Assembly (NCBI GenBank): GCA_905221605.1
Contig: CAJNDS010002686.1
Coordinates: forward strand, 166,257-230,256
Source: Symbiodinium natans
Taxonomy: Eukaryota; Sar; Dinophyceae; Suessiales; Symbiodiniaceae
Direction: 5' to 3'
DNA length: 64,000 bases
The notes under the pieces are model-generated. The model was not told the origin of the DNA. It searched no databases and saw only the letters and a list, made by a program, of their open reading frames with translations. Positions 28,248 through 36,915 of the stretch are shown here, piece by piece; the stretch's first letter is position 1; every line of letters begins with the position of its first letter. A program made the position numbers and the translations under genes.

Positions 28248-30802
28248 AGTGAGTTCGCCCCAAACTCCAAAATCAACCAGAGAGGGATAATCAGGGGCCC
28301 ATTGTCTTCCCTAATCAACGTCCCTTTCTCTGTAATCCTCATTGTCACACCACCAAGCGCGCTTTGCACCATAACAGTAGTGTCGGGTAAACATTCCCAT
28401 GGAAAAAGCGTCCGCACAAGATGCGTAGCAGCTGTATCCACCAACGCCACTCTCCCTTCCTGCTGAAGCAGCCCAGAGCCACATAACATTCGAACACTGG
28501 GATCCCCGCTTGATGCCGACTGTTCTGATGACAGCTTCATAGATTTCAGCACTTCTAACGCTTCAACAAGAACCTGATTGGCCGTTGATGGCGATGAGGG
28601 ACTTGCAGAACCTTTATCCAATCCCGCATTAGCCGTCTCATCTCCCCCTTCAGCTACCTCTGCCTTTTTGGCATTTCCCCATTTCGCACCTTTGCCGCCC
28701 TTTCCCCCTTTGGGAGAATTCCCTTTAGATCTACTCCTCTCAGGATTTGAGTCCACATTGGAACTTGCACCATCCTTATATGGACATTGCGGCTGCAGAT
28801 GGCCAACGGCCCCACACTCAAAACATCTTCCTCGCTCAAGGGAGTCTTTGTCATGGCGAAATTTGCAATGGGATCCGAACTTGCAACCTGCATCGGTCTT
28901 CCCATATATCCAACAGAAAGGACGTTCACCATCTCCGCTGTACCTTTTTCCTTTCCCTTTGCCTTTGTCACCCTCCTCTGTCTCGTCACCAGTTCCCTTT
29001 TGGGCCTTGTTTAACCTGGACCTTTTCTTGGCGTCCGAGTCCTGCTTCACCTCTTGTTCACCAGCACTATGCAGTAGCAGTTCAAACTCTGCCTGTAACA
29101 TTTCAGCTAGTTTTGTCGCAGTTTCAGAGGTCGGCGAGTAGTCCACCCCCAATTTCTCCCGAAAGGATGCCACTCTGAAATGAACCGTAGGGTGTTTCGC
29201 CAGCAACGCGGATGACAAACCATCCAATCCCTTGATAAGCAAGGTAGCGTCCGGCTCAGCCGCTCTCAACTCCCTCAATCGGAAACGCCATTGCGCCCAT
29301 TGACGCACTCCCTTTATGGCCTCTGAGATCGAGGTTGCTGGAGATGGTTGCACCAAGAAGTTCAACATTGTGCTGCGCTCATTTGCTCCACCTGGTTGGT
29401 AGACCGTCAGCAATTTGTAAAATATCATCACTGACCCCAACATTCGAGTGGAAACGATCTCGGTCTTCAATCTCTCCGGAATCGCCTGTAGCAGCAAAGA
29501 CACCGCTCTCTGCTCCAACAAAACATGCACAGTTTGAACCACTGTGAGCCCTTCCAGCTCAGTCTTGATGCCCAACCTTTCCAGCGGAGAAACACTCAAC
29601 CATTTGGCATACGCTTGATATGCCTTTGAGTAGACGCAGTGCCACCACACTCTTCCTGTATCTGTCAGCGAAGACAACATTGGTTCGATCATTGCGATCC
29701 AATCACCCAGTGCCGTCGGATTGCTTGGTGTGTAGTCTGCCAAGGTTGGAAGGCTCATCACATGCTTCCCAAGAGCCGGACGTTCGGTTCCAGAACTATC
29801 ACCAATGATTGGCATACCACGTGGCACCACTGCTCCAGGAGGTAAACTGACCCTACCACCAGGCCCTTGAGGTAGTCCATGTCCTATACCACGCGTAACA
29901 GCTGTGAGCGGAACCTTTTCTAATTCCAACTTCCCAGCGACCATTTTCCACCGATACGGAACATCATCCACCATTGTATATCCACCCGATCCTGCTGAGT
30001 TCTCTTGCGTTGCAGTTTCCCGAGCTGAAACAAAACCGGGCTGGTTCCCCACAGGTGCGGCAGAACCATCAACACCTGATGGCAAGGAAGTAATCGGAAC
30101 ATGTGTTAAACCAGGTGGTCCACTTGCATATCCACCACTTGCAGGACCTCCCGTGGGGTAATTCAATGGAGGCAATCTGGAGGGTTTCTTCCCTTCAGCT
30201 ACATGCATCATTGGCACTTCTTTTTCATCCTCCACTTGAGCATCCCCCTTTCTGGACCCAGGCAAGGATTGAAGATCACAACCCTTTGGCAGGTCGTAGC
30301 CCTCAATGGGCAGCCACGTCCCATCCGGCAACACAGTCCAAAAACCACCCATACCATCCGTGTAGAAAACTTGTCCTGGCAGGTACTGCTTCTCTGGAGT
30401 CATTCCCAGAGGATATGCAGCGTTTGCGTCCACCACTCCAGTGCTCCGTGCTCTCGAAGCTGACCCAGATGCAGCAGAGGTATAGCTTTTCTCCTCCACC
30501 CGATGCAACCTGTTCCCCAGCTCCTTTGTTTGCACAAGCAACTCTTTCAGCGCACGCTTTACCACCGCCATATCTTCACTTTGTTCTTCACCACCAACAT
30601 CAGGAATGAGCTCTTCGTCTGCTTGCACTCCACCAATAGTACCTCGTTCCATCTCACCCATTAAGCCTGACGACGGTCTCTCAACAGGTGCAGGTTCCTG
30701 ACCCAAAAGATCTTGCAGCGAAGGCGGCCTCCTCGTACCTTCACCACTTCTATCCCCTCCGCTCGCAGGAAGACATGGACTTGCGGCTTGATTGCCTAAG
30801 TC
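28244..30802 (-). CDS. Gag: capsid-like region, CCCH + CCHC zinc fingers, first retropepsin-like unit
   Basis: Open from 30802 to TGA at 28244. Numbering from codon 30706: residues 60-75 helical, 100-310 a Pro/Gly-rich linker, 320-550 an alpha-helical capsid-like region (DWIAMIEPMLSSLTDTGRVW, QWAQWRFRLRELRA). C598-x9-C608-x5-C614-x3-H618 is a CCCH finger and C628-x2-C631-x4-H636-x4-C641 the retroviral CCHC knuckle; basic Lys/Gly linkers surround them. Residues 752-800 form a retropepsin-like strand with DTA in place of DS/TG (LVDTAATHLVR). The frame overlaps the next, which is -1 relative to it; no canonical slip heptamer is visible there. Packages RNA and probably carries protease activity or a scaffold for it. 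Confidence 0.85.
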   Translation of the reverse strand, partial: DLGNQAASPCLPASGGDRSGEGTRRPPSLQDLLGQEPAPVERPSSGLMGEMERGTIGGVQADEELIPDVGGEEQSEDMAVVKRALKELLVQTKELGNRLHRVEEKSYTSAASGSASRARSTGVVDANAAYPLGMTPEKQYLPGQVFYTDGMGGFWTVLPDGTWLPIEGYDLPKGCDLQSLPGSRKGDAQVEDEKEVPMMHVAEGKKPSRLPPLNYPTGGPASGGYASGPPGLTHVPITSLPSGVDGSAAPVGNQPGFVSARETATQENSAGSGGYTMVDDVPYRWKMVAGKLELEKVPLTAVTRGIGHGLPQGPGGRVSLPPGAVVPRGMPIIGDSSGTERPALGKHVMSLPTLADYTPSNPTALGDWIAMIEPMLSSLTDTGRVWWHCVYSKAYQAYAKWLSVSPLERLGIKTELEGLTVVQTVHVLLEQRAVSLLLQAIPERLKTEIVSTRMLGSVMIFYKLLTVYQPGGANERSTMLNFLVQPSPATSISEAIKGVRQWAQWRFRLRELRAAEPDATLLIKGLDGLSSALLAKHPTVHFRVASFREKLGVDYSPTSETATKLAEMLQAEFELLLHSAGEQEVKQDSDAKKRSRLNKAQKGTGDETEEGDKGKGKGKRYSGDGERPFCWIYGKTDAGCKFGSHCKFRHDKDSLERGRCFECGAVGHLQPQCPYKDGASSNVDSNPERSRSKGNSPKGGKGGKGAKWGNAKKAEVAEGGDETANAGLDKGSASPSSPSTANQVLVEALEVLKSMKLSSEQSASSGDPSVRMLCGSGLLQQEGRVALVDTAATHLVRTLFPWECLPDTTVMVQSALGGVTMRITEKGTLIREDNGPLIIPLWLILEFGANSL

Positions 30803-31025
30803 TCATTTCTTCTTGAGCCCGCTCGCTCCAGAAAGGATTTGCTGCTTGAACCGAAACCACTTCGTTTTCCACCTGAGGCGTTGGTTGTATCATTGCAACC
30901 TCCCTACCATCTGTCAGCGCTTGTACCATTTGTTGTCGATCTTCACCCCCATCACCGCGATTTCCTTCGGCTTCATTGGCCGTTGGCGACAGTCCAGGCT
31001 CAGAGCGACGCCGCATCATGTCCAT
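30750..31025 (-). CDS. Gag N-terminal segment (frame 0)
   Basis: 91 residues from ATG at 31025 (context GCCATGG), 62 nt below the 5' LTR. It is hydrophilic and ends in NPFWSERAQEEMRLRQ, a motif I associate with the Gag start of dinoflagellate copia-like elements. Codons 76 and 77 from this ATG are CTT AGG followed by C, the Ty1 +1 slip site. The frame stops at TAG 30750-30752, while the +1 frame is already open from 30802, so ribosomes shifting there would continue into the main gag frame. The short product without shifting has no recognisable domain. An upstream TTG at 31055 is not needed. Confidence 0.6.
   Translation of the reverse strand: MDMMRRRSEPGLSPTANEAEGNRGDGGEDRQQMVQALTDGREVAMIQPTPQVENEVVSVQAANPFWSERAQEEMRLRQSSRKSMSSCERRG
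30794..30800 (-). promoter_or_regulatory. Ty1-type +1 frameshift heptamer CTTAGGC
   Basis: In the upstream frame this reads CTT AGG C; in the +1 frame TTA GGC. The previous stop in the +1 frame is TGA 30803-30805, so the heptamer is only 2 nt inside the overlap and perfectly placed. In yeast Ty1 this sequence directs +1 shifting between TYA and TYB. Confidence 0.55.
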
Positions 31026-31075
31026 GGCGTTAAACAAACGACAAATCTTTACCAATTCCGCAGGAAGCCTAATTT

Positions 31076-31087
31076 GGGCTCATAACC
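31076..31087 (-). other. Primer-binding site: internal part of initiator tRNA-Met
   Basis: Directly abutting the 5' LTR, the element strand reads GGTTATGAGCCC. This is the complement of GGGCTCATAACC, the anticodon stem-loop of an initiator tRNA-Met of yeast type. Drosophila copia is known to prime from the same internal region of initiator tRNA-Met rather than from the tRNA 3' end. No CCA-end type site is present. Confidence 0.75.
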
Positions 31088-31304
31088 TACGGGGGGCAAC
31101 CGAAGGAGGACAGGGAACAAAACAGTCAACCCCAACAGAAGCCCTTTATCCCCCGGACCAACCAACAAACCAACCCAAAACCAACACACACTTCTTTCTT
31201 CAGGGCGCATGCCCAAGTTCTTGAGCCAAAAGAATTTCCGGGTACATTGACCCTTTCAACTCGCAACACCAACTCCTTTCTACAATACCAGCTGCAGCTC
31301 CGCA
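31088..31304 (-). repeat. 5' LTR of the copia element
   Basis: 217 bp. On the element strand it begins TGCGGAGCTGCAG and ends CCCCCCGTA, a TG...TA boundary rather than TG...CA. It is the presumed promoter and R region, and contains the spliced-leader-like 12-mer at nt 74-85. Confidence 0.93.
31220..31231 (-). promoter_or_regulatory. Spliced-leader-like 12-mer in the 5' LTR
   Basis: TTTTGGCTCAAG on the element strand equals the last 12 nt of the 22-nt dinoflagellate spliced leader. The upstream part of the leader is not intact (CCGG...ATTC precedes it). The second LTR carries it at 21533-21544. It may be a relic of a trans-spliced transcript fixed in the LTR, or a functional mimic. Confidence 0.65.
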
Positions 31305-31358
31305 TAGGGTTTAGGGTTTAAGGTTTAGGGTTTAGGGTTTAGGGTGGGGGGGGGGGGG
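31305..31358 (+). repeat. TTTAGGG block and G tract right of the retrotransposon
   Basis: Continuation of the telomere-type block that was the insertion target, followed by about 14 G. Confidence 0.9.
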
Positions 31359-31526
31359 GTGGCTTAAATAGGGTTTATTTGGAAGCTGAGAGTCGTGTTT
31401 TGGTGTGGTAGATAGAAAGGGAAGGGCATGAGAAAGTAGCGAAAGGAGCTCTTCAATTCCCTTCCTTATCTCCTATGCTCTTTTCCTTATTCATTGCAAC
31501 AGGAGAAGACAGGAAAAGGGCCTCCC

Positions 31527-32560
31527 CTCTTGTTCTCCCTTTCTTGTGTTTTTGTCATTTAAAGGGGAACAGGAGAGAAGGGAAAGAGAAGGAGAGAGGA
31601 GAGATAAAAGGAACACAATCTTAATGGGAAGAGCCAAGAAAAGAATGGAAGAGAATAGAGGAGAGGGAGAGACAAAACAAGGCGCAAAGAAGACGGCACT
31701 CTTCTTAATCTATCCTCTCTTCCTTATCTACCCCTTCCCTCTTTCTTTTCGAAATAAGAAAAACTAAAAAGGAAGAATTATGAAAAGGAGAAGGGTAAGC
31801 ACAAGAGCAGAAGAGATTGGCCGAAAAGAGGGAGATGATGAAGAATGGCAAGGTCCACGCGCAAGGAGTCACCCTTATCATACAAGTTCCTTTCTTGTGG
31901 TTTATCAGTTGAAAGGAAACAGAAGGAGAGAAGGGAAAGAGAAGTGAGAGAGGAGAGACAACAAGAAGGCCATTTTGGTTTTCTGGAAGGGTATTGAAAA
32001 GAAGAGAAGAAACAAAAAACAAGGAGATGGATGGCACTCTTCTTTATCTGTCATCTCTCCCTTCCTTGTCTCTCCCGTTTCCCTCTATAATTCAAAAGAC
32101 AAGAAAATTCTTGCTCTTCGCAGATCTCTCTCCTCTTCAGGAAGCCCCCTTGCCCGTATTTTGCTTGCTTTCTGAAACGACAAGGAAAACAGCACATAGA
32201 AAGAGAGGAAAGGGACTTGAAAGGGAATGAAACAATAGGCAGTGAAGCTCTTCAGTGTCTTTCCCTATCTCTTTTCTTTACTTCTTTTTCATTCAATAAG
32301 GAAAAGAAGCTTCCTTTTTGTGTGTTTTTGAGATTTAAAGGAGAACAAGAGAAGGGAAGGGAGAGAGAAAGGAGAGAGGAGAGATCAAAAGGAATGCAAT
32401 TCTAATGGGAAGAGCAATGAAAAGAATGGAAGAGAAATGAAGACAGGAGAGGGAGGTGCAAAATCAGGCTAAGAGAAGACGGTGCTCGTTTTCATCTTTC
32501 TTCTCTTGTTCTTTTCCTTTTCAAATAAAAGAACAAAAGGAAGAACAATGAACATGTAAA
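31527..32560. repeat. Three degenerate tandem units of about 360-420 bp
   Basis: The phrases CATTTAAAGGGGAACAGGAG (about 31556), CAGTTGAAAGGAAACAGAAG (about 31907) and GATTTAAAGGAGAACAAGAG (about 32333) recur, each followed by AGGAGAGA stretches and then a pyrimidine-rich CACTCTTCTT/CTCTCCCTTCC stretch (31694, 32034, 32479). Alternating purine-rich and pyrimidine-rich halves could pair as hairpins. No coding signal is convincing here. Confidence 0.65.
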
Positions 32561-32739
32561 GGCACCCGTTTTCTTTTTCCGTTTGGGAACAAGGAAAAAA
32601 ACAGAGGCGATAGGGCGAGAGGAGGGATTTGCTGAAGCATGGGGAGGGTCTACGGACAAGGAGCCAACCTCGCTCACTTTCCCCATCCATTGAAACAGGA
32701 GAAGAAAGGAACAGGGCCTCCATTCCCCTCTTGTTCTTC

Positions 32740-32938
32740 CTTTCAGCCACTGAAGCCGTGCCTCGAGGAGTGCCTCCTTCTCGGGGCAACGCCCAGTCCA
32801 AAATGCCAGATGGTCCGCCACAAGCTTTTTGTGGAGACCCTTCCGCACGCGATCCTGATTGGCACCGCCTCTGGATCCGTAAGTGTCACGCTGGAGCGCT
32901 TCCAAAAGACCGTCGCGCTCAACCTTCGTGAGGCGCAT
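32740..32938 (-). CDS. Hypothetical open frame, possible exon
   Basis: From ATG at 32938 it reads as ordinary protein for about 65 codons (MRLTKVERDGLLEALQ, then HKKLVADHLAFWTGR and EKEALLEARLQWLK) before running into the repeat region. No family recognised. The plus strand is also open over part of it. Confidence 0.35.
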
Positions 32939-32953
32939 ACAATGTCCAAATGG

Positions 32954-34236
32954 TCACAGCGATCGGTGGCCGACTGCAGCAAAAGGAAGGAAGATGGCGA
33001 TCTGCTCAATGGCAAAAGAGGAAGAACAAAGGGCTCCTAGGCCGTATGACACTGTGGAAGTCAAGTTGCACCTAGTGTTAGTTCCCCCTTTTGGCTGCGT
33101 GAAGCTCGCCTCTAAACCCTGGCTGCGTGAGGCTTGCCTGAAACCAAGCCTTTGCCGTTTGGTGACTAGGAATGACACAATGCCGGTGATAAGCAGAGAC
33201 ACACAAACCACAGCTAACAACTCGGCTGGCAGTCGCTGCGGATGCGAAGATGTTTGTGAGGGCAGCGTGGGGCTGTCTCCTCAACTAATCCCGGACCGAA
33301 TTCCCTGAATCAATCCCAGGAAATGCCGGGAATGGCTCTGTCTGGCAGGGGTGTTTCACTCAGTGGGCCGCAGGTGCGGACTCCAACCGAGGTTGCACGA
33401 TGATGATTTGGAGTAATGCAGTCGTGGGATGCGAATGCGACGCAGGTCGGGTTGATGCGATTCAACGTAGGTCGCTCCTGGGACTCACGCGTTCAACCAG
33501 CGAACCAAAGCCAACCGAATTCCGAACTTGACTTAAGGTGTGTGTCTTCCTGGAGTGGGTGTATAAATTTGTTGCAGAACCACTCGTCAATCGCCAAAGC
33601 AGAACGACCCTCACCCCGGTTCAGGCGCTGCCAAGGGGATATGGGTGCTTTGGTGGAGACGGGTGGCGGGGTTAAGGTGTGTGAGAGGAAGTGTGCACCT
33701 CTGCGGAGAACCGGGGCGTACGCGAAGAAGGTGTTGGTACCTTCTCTACCGTCAATAAGCCGGTGAAGGCTGAGTAGAGATGATGTATCCCGGTAGCTTA
33801 CGCTGATCTCAGGACTGTTGCTCAGAATGCAATGTAAAAGACTCCACCTACTGCCTGGCTCTGGCGGGTAGGGAGTACACAGTGACAGATATGAAAACGG
33901 ATATGAAGGAAGGGCAGGTCTTCACTAGACCTACGACACACCGATTTCACGCAACTCTGCTAGTTGCTTGTGGATATAGAACGACTATGGCTGGCAGCGA
34001 GAGGACCTAGACTCTCCCACAAGACCAAAGTACGTAATATGAAGAGTGAGGCTGTTAACCAGTTAAAGCAGGTGGAAGTAACAACGACCTACTTAAAGCA
34101 AGCAAAAGGGCTACAGAAGCACTCCTTTTTACTTGAGCCAAAAACGTCCGCATCGTCTCCTGTTGAGCTGTCGCAACAACTGAAAGAACAGGTTACTTCG
34201 TTGAAGGTTTTGGGTGTTTTACCCCTGTTCCCTTAA
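32954..34236. other. Unique sequence without telomere-type repeats, weak open frames only
   Basis: Several overlapping frames of 60-140 codons occur on both strands (for example 33416-33766 plus and 33964-34236 plus). None shows a recognisable domain, and they contradict one another. A short direct repeat, AAGCTCGCCTCTAAACC / AGGCTTGCCTGAAACC, lies at about 33103-33147. Confidence 0.5.
34132..34143 (-). promoter_or_regulatory. Second spliced-leader-like 12-mer
   Basis: TTTTGGCTCAAG on the minus strand, again the last 12 nt of the dinoflagellate spliced leader, about 100 bp inside the right end of the inverted-repeat block. The sequence upstream does not continue the leader. Confidence 0.35.
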
Positions 34237-35229
34237 CTATGAGCTTCCAAATAAATCCGGTTTAAGCTACACACGGGGAGAGCCGCACGCTTAGGGTTTA
34301 GGGTTTAGGGTTTAGGGTTTACGCTTTAGGGTTTAGGGTTTAGGGCTCCACGATTGCAGAGATCCCCACGAGCTTTCGGGTTGGGGCAGGAACCCCCTAA
34401 ACCCCAAACCCAAGCCCCTAAGCCCTCAGCCCTAAACCCCTAAACCCTAAACCCTAGAACCCTAAACTCTAAACCCTAAACCCCCAAACCCAGAAAGAGA
34501 CCCTGACTTAGAGAAGTGTACCATCGCCCTCCTGGCGGAAGGGGGCTGCGTGGCTTCGTGCCGGCCGCTTCTTGGATGCAGGCCTCATGTCTGACGCAGC
34601 ACCCTAAACCCTAAAGCCGAAACCCTAAACCCAAAACCCTGAACCTTAAACCTTCAACCCTAAATCCTAAACCCTATACCCTATAAACCCTAAACCCTAA
34701 ACCCTAAACCCTGAAAACCACAAGCCCTCTTCGGCTTCAAGGCTTGGGGAGGGCGGGCGAACTCGTGTGGGATGGGTTTAGGGTTTAGGGTTTAGGGTTT
34801 AGGGTTTAGGGTTTAGGGTTTAGGGTCTAGGGTCCAGGGTGCAGGGTTTAGGGTTTAGGGTTTAGGGTTTAGGGTTTAGGGTCCAAATTAAAGCCCTCTG
34901 AAAATATTCAAAATATAGTTCTCCTATATAAACCCAATTAGGGAAAATATAAACAGTCCCGGGGGCCTACCGAGATAGGGAACGCACGGCCCAAACCGTG
35001 CTTTTCAGGTCTGATGCGTGGGTCTCCCGATAACACAGAAAGAATTTTCACAGATGCTCCCAACAATTTGCAGCCAGCTCTCTCTCCCCCCCGTTTAGCG
35101 CCAGAAAGACTTGACTTGAGGAGGATCTCCAAGGATAACAACAAAAACAAACTGAATTAGGGTTTCGGGTTTAGGGTTTAGGCTTTAGGGTTTAGTGTTT
35201 AGGGCTTACGGTTTAGGCTAACAAAAAAA

Positions 35230-35395
35230 AACAAACTCCAACAGCGCACGCTGAGTCGTCAACGCTCCGCAGGCGTCTGCCGACACGATGCCGAGGTGGC
35301 CCTTCGCTGGCTGCTCCAGCTTACGCTTCCTCTCACAGTGACAGGGGCACGTATGCAACCCTGCGCCCCAAGACATCCGAAACCAACCCTAAGCT
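35230..35395 (-). CDS. Candidate exon, strand uncertain
   Basis: Minus strand reads CPCHCERKRKLEQPAKGHLG then VSADACGALTTQRAL; the plus strand is also open (RHDAEVALRWLLQLTLPL). The Cys/His-rich minus reading looks more natural. Flanked on the right by CCCTAAA. Confidence 0.35.
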
Positions 35396-35486
35396 CTAAA
35401 CCCTAAACCCTAAACCCTAAACCCTAAACTCCTAAACCCTAAACCCTAAACCCTAAACCCCTAAACCCTAAACCCTACCCAGAACC

Positions 35487-35640
35487 CTAAACCCGGGTGG
35501 CGACCGGGTGGAGATCTCGGGGTCAGGATGCGGTAGGCTGGGGACCGACTGGAAAGACGAGAGCCCTAAGCACGTTTTGGCCCAATCAGTGAAAGCACAA
35601 TCCCGTCGCAAGAGTTGCACATTCATGCATCCCCTTAAGC
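35487..35640 (+). CDS. Candidate plus-strand exon
   Basis: 48 codons without a stop, including GGDRVEISGSGCGRLG and DWKDESPKHVLAQSVKAQ. CCCTAAA precedes it. No family recognised. Confidence 0.4.
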
Positions 35641-35649
35641 CCTAAACCC

Positions 35650-36140
35650 GAAACCCTAAATTCGGGGATGTGGGGATTTTATTGTGGCTCCTAGGACAAG
35701 GGTAGATTAGTGGCCTCCTATTTTGGGCTATGTCCCTTATCGAAACTGAGAAGCCTGCAATAGCCTGGCATCAAAGCTACCACTCTTGTATCTCCAGCCC
35801 ATGAAGTCTTCCAGATGCCCACGTAAGCTTGGGTGACACATCACCGATGCCGCGCGCCTGCTGTGCTGCATGTGCTGCAGCTCCATGTGCTTCCTGGTTG
35901 GTAAGGATGCTCAAAAACCGCATCCTTTACTCACTTTGATTATAGGTAGTTCTCTTAATTGAGGTCCTTTTGGGGTCCTCTTTTTAAGGGTGCCATACCA
36001 TGGAGGGGACTCAACAGGGATCATTCAAACGATACATACCCCAATGACAAATAGTTGTATTCGCAGCTAGGCAGTGATGTTTTTCATTGACACACAGTAG
36101 ACATGAAACTCATGTCGTTTACGATGTAATAGGCCTGAAG
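35650..36140. other. Unique intron-like sequence
   Basis: Mixed sequence with no convincing exon. It contains short foldback pieces (for example around 35940-36000) and leads into a long CCCTAAA array. Confidence 0.5.
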
Positions 36141-36157
36141 AAGATTTGGGGTGCCTA

Positions 36158-36360
36158 AACCCTAAACCCTAAACCCTAAACCCTAAACCCTAAACCCTAA
36201 ACCCTAAACCCTAAACCCTAAACCCTAAACCCTAAACCCTAAACCCTAAACCCTAAACCCTAAACCCTAAACCCTAAACCCTAAACCCTAAACCCTAAAC
36301 CCTAACCCTAAACCCTAAACCCTAAACCCTAAACCCCTAAACCCCTAACCCTAAACCCTC
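36158..36360 (-). repeat. Long CCCTAAA array
   Basis: About 28 units, perfect until 36303 and then with CCCTAA and CCCCTAA variants. One of the longest arrays in the window. Confidence 0.97.
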
Positions 36361-36367
36361 GACCCTT

Positions 36368-36413
36368 GCAGCTTCGCGACAGCAAAGAGCAGCGCAGCGT
36401 CTCCGAGAGCAGG
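36368..36413 (+). CDS. Candidate plus-strand exon
   Basis: CCCTTGCAG acceptor, frame LRDSKEQRSVSES, AG|GTGTAG donor. Preceded by CCCTAAA. Short and unassigned. Confidence 0.35.
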
Positions 36414-36834
36414 TGTAGTGCTTGAAAGCCTGAGGGTTGGGAAGCACTTCGCCTTAAACCCTAAACCCTAAGCCCCAAATCCTGTAGGAAGTTCGAAACC
36501 CCAGCCTCAAGTAAACCCCACACCCGAAACCTTCGGCCCTAGAGCCTCTAAATCCTCCAGCCCTATAACCCCTATAAACCCCATAAAACCCATAAACCCT
36601 ATAAACCTGACAATAACCCTAAAACCCTCTAAACCCTATAACAACAAACCTAAACCATAGTCGACCAAAAAAGCCGCTTGATGGCTCTGAGCCACTGAAC
36701 TTAAACCCTAAGCCGTAAACCATAAACCCCAAACCGCCGAACCCTCAACCTCAAACCCAGAATCCTACACAATCAGTATTAAAAAAGTACCCTAAACCCT
36801 AAACCCTTAACCCTAAACCCTAAACCCGTACAAG

Positions 36835-36915
36835 AAGGGGCCCGGCGCTGCTCTGGGGGCAGGCGCGCCAGCAGCTTCTGCAAGCGGAACCTTCGCTTGC
36901 GAATGCCAGGGAGGC
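36835..36915 (-). CDS. Candidate exon, unassigned
   Basis: Minus strand reads PGIRKRRFRLQKLLARLPP then EQRRAPS, a basic helical segment. It sits between CCCTAAA (left) and TTTAGGG (right, 36916-37008), the expected exon pattern. Confidence 0.45.

Larger units (their letters stand above)
21401..31304 (-). mobile_element. Near-complete Ty1/copia LTR retrotransposon, 9.9 kb
   Basis: An LTR retrotransposon with integrase before reverse transcriptase, hence Ty1/copia order. Two 217-bp direct repeats differ at one position (21576 against 31263), the copies are exactly 9687 bp apart, and both are flanked by TAGGG. The coding strand is minus: 5' LTR, primer-binding site, gag with CCCH and CCHC fingers, two retropepsin-like units, methyltransferase-like module, integrase, 2OG-oxygenase-like domain, RT, RNase H, a C-terminal membrane/Cys tail, a polypurine tract and the 3' LTR. 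The coding region is spread over five overlapping open frames, so this copy either uses recoding or carries frame lesions. The near-identical LTRs argue for recent insertion. Lengths are large for copia (Drosophila copia is about 5 kb) because of the extra modules. Confidence 0.95.
31359..34270. mobile_element. Putative DNA transposon or derivative with 34-bp inverted ends
   Basis: Ends 31359-31392 and 34237-34270 are inverted copies, 28 of 34 positions alike, sharing TTTATTTGGAAGCT and GCTTAAA. The 2.9 kb between them has no TTTAGGG repeat, unlike almost everything else in the window, and differs in composition (purine/pyrimidine strand bias). No transposase domain is recognisable in it, and no target-site duplication could be read because the left flank is poly-G. 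It could be a non-autonomous element, a decayed one, or a chance pair of inverted repeats. Confidence 0.5.

Noticed and set aside
22138-30609. Many plus-strand frames of 60-190 codons across the retrotransposon
   Set aside because: Antisense shadows of the gag-pol coding strand, with no domain and no independent start context.
33416-33766. 116-codon plus-strand frame as a gene
   Set aside because: No recognisable motif, overlaps other frames of similar quality, and has uneven composition.
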